DNA of 64,000 nucleotides from CAMLFJ01 sp035524955 (GTDB lineage Bacteria; Methylomirabilota; Methylomirabilia; Rokubacteriales; CSP1-6). The translations under genes were made by a program, and so were the position numbers. Shown piece after piece: positions 31,629 to 39,971 of this stretch (position 1 is its first letter; each line of letters starts with the position of its first letter). The notes under the pieces were generated by a model. It ran no database searches and was not told where the DNA came from. It worked only from the letters and a program-made list of their open reading frames with translations. The stretch is from positions 1-64,000 of the forward strand of contig DATLFG010000029.1 in assembly GCA_035524955.1 (NCBI GenBank), given 5' to 3'.

Positions 31629-32699
31629 CTATCTTCCTTCCGTGACGGTGTTCTTGGATTCGCTCGGCTCGCCTCCGGCTGCGCCTCGCACGGCTTTGGA
31701 TTCGCTCGGCTCGCCTCCGGCTGCGCCTCGCACGGCTTTGACCCGCTCCAGGCGCCTGGCCCGGCGCTCGACCGCCCCGATCCAGCGCCGCTGCTCGGCG
31801 GGGGTCTCGGGCGTGAAGCGCGGGCACGGCCGCGGTCGGAGCGGCGCGGCCGGGTCCAGCCCCAGGTGCACGAAGGTGAGATAGGCGGTGCACGCGTGCT
31901 TGACCTCACCGGTCCACGGCACCTCGCTGAGCACCTTCACCCCGATCTCCAGCGACGACGTCCCCACGTAGTTCAGACCCGCCTGGAACGTGACGACCTC
32001 GTTCGACTGGATCGGCGTGTAGAAATCGAGCGCGTCCAGGCACGCGGTCATGACCAGGCCCCGGCAGTACCGCATGGAAAGGATACCGCCCGCCTCATCG
32101 ATATCGAGCAGGAGCTTGCCCGCGAACATGGTGTTGCCGAACAGCAGGTCCTCCGGCAGCACCGAGCGGCAGGACTCGAACCGCCAGCGGACCTGCTCGG
32201 GCGCGTCGTCGTCCACCTCGCGCATGCGCTCGGCGCGCCGGGCGAAGCGCGCGAGCCGCCGGGCCCGCCGCTCGCCCGCCGCCGCGTGGAGGGCCTCCTC
32301 GTCCGCCCCGTGCGGCGCCACGCTCTGCGGCACCGGCACCGGCTTGACGCGCTCGTCCACCTTGACGAACACGAGGTGGGAGGACAGCGTGAGGGCCCGC
32401 TCGCCGGTGGCCGGCTTCTCGGCGTAGACGCGCACGCCGACCTCCAGTGAGCACCGGCCGACGTATTCCACCTGGGCCCGCAAGACCGCGACCTCGCCCA
32501 CCTTGACCGGGTGCAGGAAGTCGATGTCGTCCATCGCCCCGAGCACCACGTTGCCGCGCGCCACCCGCGCGGCCGCGATCGTGCCGCAGGTGGCGATCCA
32601 CTGCATCATCCGGCCCCCGTGGATCTGCCCGGGCGCCCCCGCGTGCTCGGGGAACACCCAGTTCACCATCTCGGTAGCCGTGTCGGAGATCGAGAGCAT
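31629..32699 (-). CDS. Acyl-CoA thioesterase with two hotdog domains
   Basis: This is a 356-residue protein with two tandem hotdog domains of the acyl-CoA thioesterase II/BACH type. It hydrolyses fatty acyl-CoA in the cytoplasm. Domain 1 spans residues 10-125 (GQIHGGRMMQWIATCGTIAA, then FLHPVKVGEVAVLRAQVEYV); domain 2 spans 160-285 (NTMFAGKLLLDIDEAGGILS, then NEVVTFQAGLNYVGTSSLEIG). The last residues contain KAVRGAAGGEPSES twice, encoded by two 42-bp tandem repeats. The stop is 2 bases before the yebC start. An upstream acyl-CoA dehydrogenase is divergent from it. Confidence 0.88.
   Translation of the reverse strand: MLSISDTATEMVNWVFPEHAGAPGQIHGGRMMQWIATCGTIAAARVARGNVVLGAMDDIDFLHPVKVGEVAVLRAQVEYVGRCSLEVGVRVYAEKPATGERALTLSSHLVFVKVDERVKPVPVPQSVAPHGADEEALHAAAGERRARRLARFARRAERMREVDDDAPEQVRWRFESCRSVLPEDLLFGNTMFAGKLLLDIDEAGGILSMRYCRGLVMTACLDALDFYTPIQSNEVVTFQAGLNYVGTSSLEIGVKVLSEVPWTGEVKHACTAYLTFVHLGLDPAAPLRPRPCPRFTPETPAEQRRWIGAVERRARRLERVKAVRGAAGGEPSESKAVRGAAGGEPSESKNTVTEGR
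31654..31737 (-). repeat. Two exact 42-bp tandem repeats in a thioesterase C-terminus
   Basis: A 42-bp unit occurs twice in a row, starting at 31654 and at 31696, within the coding sequence. Because 42 is a multiple of three, the frame is kept and the 14-residue peptide KAVRGAAGGEPSES is doubled. The unit contains GGCTCGCCTCCGGC-type partial palindromes. Confidence 0.9.
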
Positions 32700-32782
32700 G
32701 GTCAGCGTCGGATGCCGCGTAAGTCTCGCATTTTTCTACCACGGTGGGCACTGCAAGTCCAGACGCGGGCCCCGCGGAGGCG

Positions 32783-32811
32783 TTGACAATCGCGCGCGGC
32801 GGCCCTAGGGT
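32783..32811 (+). promoter_or_regulatory. sigma70-type promoter for the acyl-CoA dehydrogenase gene
   Basis: A perfect TTGACA (32783-32788), a 17-base spacer and TAGGGT (32806-32811) lie 63 bases before the ATG. A GGGAGG ribosome binding site follows just upstream of 32875. Confidence 0.65.
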
Positions 32812-32874
32812 TGGGGCCACGTCAGCGGGCGGGCGGAACAGCGTACCAGCGGCACCGGCGCCGGGAGGGCCCAC

Positions 32875-34082
<1,208 letters not shown>

Positions 34083-34083
<1 letters not shown>

Positions 34084-34263
34084 GCGGCGGGGAGCGGGCG
34101 GGGCCGGGGGCCCCGGGGGGCCGCCTCCGACCACGACCCGCTCCCTCGCTTTCTCGCAGTCAGGAGTTCCCAATCCGGGAACGCGCGGTATAGGCGTTCC
34201 ACGGTGGGAACGGGTCAACCGGCGGCCCCCCGGGGCCCCCGGCCCCGCCCGCTCCCCGCCGCC
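34083..34263 (+). repeat. 3'-end structured element, copy B
   Basis: Two 43-base arms (34083-34125 and 34221-34263) are exact reverse complements. They enclose a 95-nt core beginning TCCGACCACGACCCGCT, with AGGAGTTCCCAATCCGGGA in the middle and GGGAACGGGTCAACC at the end. The left arm starts inside the stop codon of the acyl-CoA dehydrogenase gene. The arms differ in sequence from those of copies A and C, while the core is clearly the same. Confidence 0.92.
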
Positions 34264-34458
34264 CGGGTCGATTCCACTGCTGAACGACGGAACACCATGT
34301 CTTCTGGACCCGCGGACTCTATTCGGAACGGTCGTCCGCCTCGGTTGTCCGCTATTGGGGGGAGTGCGGGGGCCATGTCTGGGCCCCCGCATTAGATGGA
34401 GCAGCGGGTCCGTACGTCTCGCAGCAGCCGGTTGATCCGACCGTGGCGGCGCCGACGG
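34264..34458. other. Non-coding interval with one short hairpin repeat
   Basis: This is the rest of the 375-base gap between the acyl-CoA dehydrogenase and the convergent permease. From 34264 to 34339 I see nothing recognisable. At 34340-34391 lies a dispersed hairpin repeat, and the remainder up to the permease stop shows no ORF with coding character. Confidence 0.5.
34340..34391 (-). repeat. Dispersed hairpin repeat downstream of the permease gene
   Basis: TGCGGGGGCC (34365-34374) and GGCCCCCGCA (34382-34391) form a 10-bp stem, followed on the minus strand by CACTCCCCCC and GCGGACAACCGAGGCGGAC. It is the same family as the repeat in ruvC and the one at 36303-36346. It lies 68 bases after the permease stop, in the same relative orientation as the other copies, and may act as a terminator. 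Confidence 0.82.
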
Positions 34459-35322
34459 TCACTCGCGCCAGCGCGGGTCCAGCCAATCCCGTAACGCGTC
34501 GCCGAGCACGTTGATGCCCAGCACCGCGAGCAAGAGGGCGGCGCCGGGGAAGAAGGCGACCCAGGGGGCCGAGGCGAGGAAGGTCTGGCCCTCGGCGAGC
34601 ATGCTGCCCCAGGAGATCGTGGGGGCCTGGGCGCCCAGGCCCAGGAACGACAGACCGGCCTCGGCGATCATGTTGCTGCCGACACCGATGGTGGCCGCGA
34701 CGATGATCGGGCCCACCGCGTTCGGCAGGAGGTGGCGGAGCAGGATGACCCGGTGGCCCACGCCGAGCGCGCGGGCCGCCTGCACGTAGTCGCGCTCCCG
34801 CAGCGAGAGGATCTCGCCCCGCACGACGCGCGCGATGGTGGTCCAGCCGAGCGCCACCAGCACCAGCGCCACCTTGTCGAGCCCCGGCCGCTCGAAGACC
34901 GCGATGAGCCCGATGGCCAGGATCAGCGAGGGGAAAGCCATGACGACGTCGGTGACCCGCATCAGCAGCGAATCGCGCCAGCCGCCGGAGTAGCCGGCCA
35001 GCAGGCCCACCGCGATGCCCAGGGTCGCGGCCACCACCTCCACCCCGAGGCCGAGCGCGAGCGAGACGCGGCCCCCGTGAAGCACGCGCGAGAAGAGATC
35101 GCGGGCCAGCGCGTCGGTGCCGAAGAGATGCGCGGGCTCGGGCGGCCGCAGCATGGTCTCGCTCAGCGCCGCCGGCACCGCGGTCGGGTCGTACGGCGCG
35201 AGCCACGGGGCGAGCAGCGCCGAGGCCGCGAACAGGCCGACGAGCGTGGCGCCGACGGCGAGGCGGCGACCGCGACGGCCGCCCCTCGCCCCGGGAGCGA
35301 GCGGGAGCGCCTCAGCGGCCAC
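34459..35322 (-). CDS. ABC transporter permease, DppC/OppC type
   Basis: This is the second membrane subunit of a peptide/nickel-type (PepT family) ABC importer, 287 residues. It has the N-terminal OppC helix after GRRGRRLAVGATLVGLF, the extracellular AHLFGTDALARDLFSRVLHG motif and the EAA coupling loop ERDYVQAARALGVGHRVILLRHLLPNA. The GTG start overlaps the end of the partner permease by 11 bases. No ATPase gene follows; the next gene is convergent. The substrate may be a peptide, an oligosaccharide or another compound. Confidence 0.9.
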   Translation of the reverse strand: MAAEALPLAPGARGGRRGRRLAVGATLVGLFAASALLAPWLAPYDPTAVPAALSETMLRPPEPAHLFGTDALARDLFSRVLHGGRVSLALGLGVEVVAATLGIAVGLLAGYSGGWRDSLLMRVTDVVMAFPSLILAIGLIAVFERPGLDKVALVLVALGWTTIARVVRGEILSLRERDYVQAARALGVGHRVILLRHLLPNAVGPIIVAATIGVGSNMIAEAGLSFLGLGAQAPTISWGSMLAEGQTFLASAPWVAFFPGAALLLAVLGINVLGDALRDWLDPRWRE

Positions 35323-36253
35323 GGCGGATCCTCGGGTCGATGACGAGGTAGGCCAGGTCCACCAGCAGGTTGGCGACGACGTAGATCACCGCGAAGACGA
35401 GCACCGCGCCCATCACGACGGGGAGATCGCGCTGGCCGACCGCGGCCACCAGCATCCGGCCCAGCCCGGGCCACGCGAACACCGTCTCGGTCAGCGGCGC
35501 GCCCACGAGCAGATCCGCGATCCCGATGCCGATCACGGTGACCACCGGGATCAGGGCATTGCGCAGGGCGTGTTTGGCGATCACCAGCCACTCGGCGAGC
35601 CCCTTGGCGCGGGCGGTCTGGACGTATTCCTGCCGGATCACCTCGAGCAAGGTCGAGCGGGCCATGCGCGCGATCGTGCCGGTGTGGACGGCACCCAGGG
35701 TGAGCGCGGGCAGCACCAGATTGGCCCAGGCGCCGTCGCCGTAGCCCGAGACCGGCAGCCACCCGAGCCATACCGCGAAGAGCAACGACAGCATCATGCC
35801 GAGCCAGAACACGGGCGTGGAGATGCCGAGCACGGCCGCGCCCATGAGGAGCTGATCGAGCAGCCGGCCCGGGCGCAGCGCGGCCGCGATCCCCGCGACG
35901 AGGCCGACGACGACGGCGACCACGGTGGCGGCCAGCGCGAGCCGGGCGGTGGCGGGCAGGCGCTCGGCGATGATCTCCGCGACCGGACGCTGCTGGTGAT
36001 ACGAGGTGCCGAGGTCACCGCGCACCAGCCGCGACATCCACGAGGCGTAGCGCACGTACACCGGCCGGTCGAGCGCGTAGTCCCGACGGATCTGCTGGAC
36101 CAGCTCCGGATCGGCGCGCTGGCCGAGCATGGCCCGGGCCGGATCGCCCAGGCTGACCGCGGTGAGCGCGAAGACGAGCAGGCTGACGCCCAGCAGGACC
36201 GGCAGCAGCGCGAGCACCCGCTTCGCCGCGGGCTCTAGAAAGTCGGCGAGCAT
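35312..36253 (-). CDS. ABC transporter permease, DppB/OppB type
   Basis: This is the first membrane subunit of the same importer, 313 residues with six helices. It shows the typical N-terminal TM1 (VLALLPVLLGVSLLVFALTA), the RRDYALDRPVYVRYASWMSR periplasmic stretch and the EAA loop RQEYVQTARAKGLAEWLVIAK followed by HALRNALIPVVT. The ATG at 36253 is chosen; the open frame upstream only translates a hairpin repeat. It lies 154 bases after the first binding-protein gene. Confidence 0.92.
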   Translation of the reverse strand: MLADFLEPAAKRVLALLPVLLGVSLLVFALTAVSLGDPARAMLGQRADPELVQQIRRDYALDRPVYVRYASWMSRLVRGDLGTSYHQQRPVAEIIAERLPATARLALAATVVAVVVGLVAGIAAALRPGRLLDQLLMGAAVLGISTPVFWLGMMLSLLFAVWLGWLPVSGYGDGAWANLVLPALTLGAVHTGTIARMARSTLLEVIRQEYVQTARAKGLAEWLVIAKHALRNALIPVVTVIGIGIADLLVGAPLTETVFAWPGLGRMLVAAVGQRDLPVVMGAVLVFAVIYVVANLLVDLAYLVIDPRIRRGR

Positions 36254-36302
36254 GGGGGCGGTCAGCCGGCGCGCTGGCGCCGACGGTTGTTCGCGGCCGG
36301 TT

Positions 36303-36346
36303 GTCCGCGGTGGGGGGAGTGCGGGGGCCATTCCTGGGCCCCCGCA
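36303..36346 (-). repeat. Dispersed hairpin repeat between binding protein and permease
   Basis: TGCGGGGGCC (36320-36329) and GGCCCCCGCA (36337-36346) form a 10-bp stem around ATTCCTG. On the minus strand the stem is followed by CACTCCCCCC and GCGGACAACC. It is 62 bases downstream of the binding-protein stop and may lower expression of the permeases relative to the binding protein, as mid-operon hairpins often do. Confidence 0.82.
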
Positions 36347-36407
36347 TATGAAAGAAAAAACGGCTGCACAAGCAAGCGCGCGCCAGCGCGCCGGTTGACC
36401 GCCAATC

Positions 36408-37979
36408 TTAGTCCACCCGCACGTTTCTGAGGGGCGCCAGGAACTCGGGCGCGGTGGACAGCGGCGAGCGCTCGAGGCCCTTCACGGCAGGGCGGATGAG
36501 GGCGCGGCTCGCGTAGTGGTAGAGGGTAATCCAGGCCGCATCGTCGAGCAGGCGTTGCTCGGCCCCCTGGTAGACCTCGAAGCGCGCCGGCCCGGCCGGC
36601 ATCACGTCGGCCCGGTCGAAGAGCCGGTCGAGATCCGCGCTGCGGTAGCGAGAGGTGTTGCCCGCCGCGCCGAAGTTCCGGGAGTGGAACAGCACGGTCA
36701 GGAAGTTCTCCGGGTCCGGATAGTCGGCGATCCAGCCCTGGCGGAACATCGTCACCGCGCCCTCGTCCACGACCTTGAGGTGAGCGGCCCAGTCGAGCCG
36801 CCGGAGCTCGAGCGTGATCCCCACCTCCCGGAGCTGGGCCTGCAGCAGCTCGGCGATGCGCTGATTCAGATCGCTCGTATTGAAATGGTACGTGATGGGC
36901 GGTAGTCCCCGGCCGCCCGGAAAGCCCGCCTCGGCCAGGAGCTGCCGGGCGCGGGCACGATCGAAGCCGGGCGCAGTGACGCCCGCGTGGTAGCCGGGCA
37001 GCGCGGGGGGCAGGATGCCCTTGCCCGCGATCACGCATCCCTCGAGGAGCCCCTGCACGATCGCGGACGGGTCGATGGCGTGCGCGACCACCAGACGCAT
37101 CCGGCGATCGTTGAACGGGGGCTTCTCCACGTTGAAGCGCACCCCGTGGGTCCCCAGGGTCGGCCAGATCGCCACCTGCGCGCGGAGGGCAGGATCGGCC
37201 TTCACGGCCCGGCAGTGGCCGGTCGGGATGTCGCTGATATCGAGGTTGCCGGCCCGGTAGTCGTTGAAGCGGGTGATCTCGGCCGGGATGATGCGGAACA
37301 CCACCCGCTCCAGGTGGGGCGCGCCCCGGAAGTGGTCGGGGAAGGCCTCGAGCACCACGCGGTCGTCGCGCCGCCACTCCTTCAGGCGAAACGCGCCGGT
37401 GCCCACCGGGTGGGTCGCGAAGGCCGCGCCCAGGCGCTGGGTCTCCTCGCGCGGCACGATGGATGCGGCGTCGTAGGCCATCAGATGGAGGAACGGGGCG
37501 AAGGGCTTCGCCAGCGTCAGCTGAACGGTCCGCTCGTCGACCACGCGCACGCCCGGGATCCCGCCCGCCCCGCTCTTGATGAAGGCGGGCGCCCCCGCGA
37601 TCTTCTCGAAGACCCAGGGCCGCTTGCCGCGGGCAGCGCGCTCGAAGGAGAACTTCACGTCGGCCGCTACCAGGACCCGGCCGTTGTGGAACTTCACGCC
37701 GGGGCGGAGCACGAAGGTGAAGACGCGGTGGTCGGCCGACACCGTCCAGCGCTCGGCCAGCCCCGGGCCCGGCTGCAACCGCTCGTCGAGCTCCACCAGC
37801 GTGTCGAAGAGCTGCCGCACCACCGCCGACGAGGTCGTGTCGGTGGCCTGGGCGGGGTCGAGCGTCGGCGGATCCGAGACGAAGACGCCTCTCAGCGTGC
37901 CCGCCGGCCTCCCGCTCTGGGCGTCCGCGGGCGCGGCCACCAGGAGCAGACACAGCAGCGGCAGGAGCCGGAGGCCCAT
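36408..37979 (-). CDS. ABC transporter substrate-binding protein, family 5 (first)
   Basis: This is a 523-residue periplasmic binding protein of solute-binding family 5 (DppA/OppA-like). A signal peptide (LRLLPLLCLLLVAAPADA, cleavage before QSGRP) is present. Lobe 1 has GVFVSDPPTLDPAQATDT, RQLFDTLVELDERLQPGPGL and the family signature FTFVLRPGVKFHNGRVLVAA; later FRQGWIADYPDPENFLTVLF is typical for peptide-binding members. Its ATG overlaps the stop of the second binding-protein gene (TGATG), so the two are translated together. Confidence 0.9.
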   Translation of the reverse strand: MGLRLLPLLCLLLVAAPADAQSGRPAGTLRGVFVSDPPTLDPAQATDTTSSAVVRQLFDTLVELDERLQPGPGLAERWTVSADHRVFTFVLRPGVKFHNGRVLVAADVKFSFERAARGKRPWVFEKIAGAPAFIKSGAGGIPGVRVVDERTVQLTLAKPFAPFLHLMAYDAASIVPREETQRLGAAFATHPVGTGAFRLKEWRRDDRVVLEAFPDHFRGAPHLERVVFRIIPAEITRFNDYRAGNLDISDIPTGHCRAVKADPALRAQVAIWPTLGTHGVRFNVEKPPFNDRRMRLVVAHAIDPSAIVQGLLEGCVIAGKGILPPALPGYHAGVTAPGFDRARARQLLAEAGFPGGRGLPPITYHFNTSDLNQRIAELLQAQLREVGITLELRRLDWAAHLKVVDEGAVTMFRQGWIADYPDPENFLTVLFHSRNFGAAGNTSRYRSADLDRLFDRADVMPAGPARFEVYQGAEQRLLDDAAWITLYHYASRALIRPAVKGLERSPLSTAPEFLAPLRNVRVD

Positions 37980-39538
37980 CACCGCCCGGGGCCCGGCGCG
38001 GGCGCCGCCGCCGGGGTTGGCGCGTCGATCCAAACCCGGTCGAGGCGAGGATTGCCGCTCGGGTGGAGGCGCAGGTTGCGAACGTCCAGCCGGGCCGCCG
38101 CCCAGTGCAGCCGCACGTAGAGCGGCACCCACGGCACCGCTTCGGCCAGCATGGCCTGGGCGCGGACGTAGAGCCGCTGCCGCTCGGGCCGGAAGGACAC
38201 CTGGCTGGCCCGGATGAGGAGATCGTCGAGGGTCCGGTGGCGGTAGAACGACATGTTCGACGCGGCCGGGCCCTTGCTCGCGCCTTCGCTGCTCGAGAGC
38301 GGATAGAGCAGGAAGTGCGGATCACCCGCTTCCACGCGAGCCTCCAGCAGGGCCATCTGATGCTGACCGGTACGGGCCAGCTGCAGCGCGGCCTCCGGCG
38401 CTTCGACCTGGATGGATACCGAGATGCCGGCGGTGGCCAGCGAGGCGCGGATCGCCTCGGCCACCTGGGCATGGTCCAGGTCCTGCCCGCCATCGTCGAT
38501 GAGCAGCCCGGCCGGCGTACCCCGCGGGAGGCCGGCCTCGGCCAGCCGGCGCCTGGCCTTCGCCGGGTTCGCCTCGAGCACGGGTGGGCCGTCGCGACGA
38601 CTCCAGACCCCGAGGGGCAGGAACGAGAGGAGCGGGACCCCGACGCGCGCGACCGCCGGAGCCAGTAGGCCCGGAGCCAGCGCCGCGGCCACCGCCTGGC
38701 GCGCCTTGGGCCGGCTGAAGGGCTCGCTCTCCGTCTCGAGCGCCAGGTAGCCGATGCGCCAGCTCGGGATCGACTGCGTGCCGGCGGTGCGGGAGGGGGC
38801 GACGGAGGTGAGGAGCACGTCGATCGCCTGGGCGTCCAGCATCTCCTCCCCGCGGGTATCCTTGCCGGTCTCCAGGAAGATCAGCCGCGTGGAGCGGGGC
38901 GGCCCGTTCCAGTGGTCCGGGTTCCCCTCGAGCACCACCCGCCCCTGGTTCGCCTCGATCAACGCGAACGGGCCGGTGCCGACCCAGCGCTGCCCCGCGC
39001 TGCTCGCCAGCACGATGGAGAAGGCGGGATGGGCCAGGACCGCGGGCAACGGCGCATAGGGCAGGAGGAGGCCGATCTGGACGGTCCGCGCGTCCACCGC
39101 CCTGACCTCCTTGACGACCCCGGGCGTGCCCCGGACCAGCCGCGGCGCGGCCACGTTCGGGCTCGGCGCATGGGCCGCATCGGGCTGGATGACCCGGTCG
39201 AGGCTCTCCACCACGTGCTGAGCGGTCAGCGCGGTACCGTCGTGAAAGCGCACGCCATCGCGCAGCCGGAAGGTCCACACGAGACCGTCGCGCGACACCG
39301 ACCACTGGGTGGCCAGCCCCGGCTCGATATCGCTGGTGATGCCGCGGTACTGCACCAGGGTGTCGAAGATTTGCCGCCCGATGACAGAAACTGGCCCTTC
39401 GAGCGCGGCGGCCGGGTCGAGCGCGATCGGAATCGACGGAAGCCCGACGCGGAGGACCCCGCCCTGCGCCCAGGCCCCACCGGCCAGCACGAGAACGAAG
39501 GCCACCGCGACGCCGATGCGCCAGCACAGGCTCGACAT
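37979..39538 (-). CDS. ABC transporter substrate-binding protein, family 5 (second)
   Basis: This is a second family 5 binding protein (519 residues), the first gene of the operon. The signal peptide is RIGVAVAFVLVLAGGAWAQ. The family segment TFRLRDGVRFHDGTALTAQH is present, and there is a proline/alanine-rich C-terminus. It is only distantly similar to the downstream binding protein, so it is an old paralogue rather than a recent duplication. Two binding proteins sharing one permease pair suggests two substrates. A TATAAC -10-like hexamer lies 6 bases before the ATG, but no good -35 is visible. Confidence 0.88.
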   Translation of the reverse strand: MSSLCWRIGVAVAFVLVLAGGAWAQGGVLRVGLPSIPIALDPAAALEGPVSVIGRQIFDTLVQYRGITSDIEPGLATQWSVSRDGLVWTFRLRDGVRFHDGTALTAQHVVESLDRVIQPDAAHAPSPNVAAPRLVRGTPGVVKEVRAVDARTVQIGLLLPYAPLPAVLAHPAFSIVLASSAGQRWVGTGPFALIEANQGRVVLEGNPDHWNGPPRSTRLIFLETGKDTRGEEMLDAQAIDVLLTSVAPSRTAGTQSIPSWRIGYLALETESEPFSRPKARQAVAAALAPGLLAPAVARVGVPLLSFLPLGVWSRRDGPPVLEANPAKARRRLAEAGLPRGTPAGLLIDDGGQDLDHAQVAEAIRASLATAGISVSIQVEAPEAALQLARTGQHQMALLEARVEAGDPHFLLYPLSSSEGASKGPAASNMSFYRHRTLDDLLIRASQVSFRPERQRLYVRAQAMLAEAVPWVPLYVRLHWAAARLDVRNLRLHPSGNPRLDRVWIDAPTPAAAPAPGPGR

Positions 39539-39854
39539 GATCGTGTTATACGACGGAACCCGGCTGCTGCGCGATGCGTAGCCATCTTGCACGCCGATGA
39601 TCATCCGCTGGGCCCTCGTGCAGACACGCGCGGCCAACCGCCGCGCGAAAGTCGCGTGAATCCGCATGTCCGCGGGCCTCGCGAGTGGCATCGAACGTGC
39701 TTGACCCGTAGTCAGGGTCCGTCGGGAGCGCTCCGGAACCGGGTCGGGTGAGCCACGGTTTAGACGGTGACAGCGATAGGAGATCGCCGCACCGGGAATC
39801 GGAGAAAGTGAAATAAAATCAATGGCTCCCGAGGGCAAAATGAGGCCAATTCGC
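39539..39854. other. Intergenic region upstream of the proteasome locus
   Basis: About 430 bases separate the binding-protein gene from the proteasomal ATPase. This stretch has no ORF with coding character. At 39686-39701 the sequence TGGCATCGAACGTGCT has the GG-N10-GC spacing of a sigma54 promoter. Further on the composition becomes AT-richer (39800-39860), leading into the sigma70-type promoter. Confidence 0.5.
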
Positions 39855-39884
39855 TTGACTTAGCGCGAAACGGACTCCTATACT
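39855..39884 (+). promoter_or_regulatory. sigma70-type promoter for the proteasome operon
   Basis: TTGACT (39855-39860), an 18-base spacer and TATACT (39879-39884) form a strong promoter with a predicted start near 39891, about 75 bases before the ATPase ATG. Confidence 0.75.
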
Positions 39885-39917
39885 GAGGTCACCTTTCGGA
39901 GGCTTGGGCGGCGCGCG

Positions 39918-39971
39918 ATGAAGCGCTGGAAGTGCCCGATGGTTCACCCGGAAAGGAATGGGCGAACATGA
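39918..39971 (+). CDS. Possible 17-residue leader peptide
   Basis: This short frame encodes MKRWKCPMVHPERNGRT. Its TGA overlaps the ATG of the proteasomal ATPase gene as ATGA, the arrangement used for translational coupling. It lies downstream of the predicted transcription start. The nearest purine-rich site (CGGAGG) is about 15 bases upstream, which is long, so translation is uncertain. It is not Pup: it is too short and lacks a C-terminal Glu/Gln. Confidence 0.25.
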   Translation: MKRWKCPMVHPERNGRT

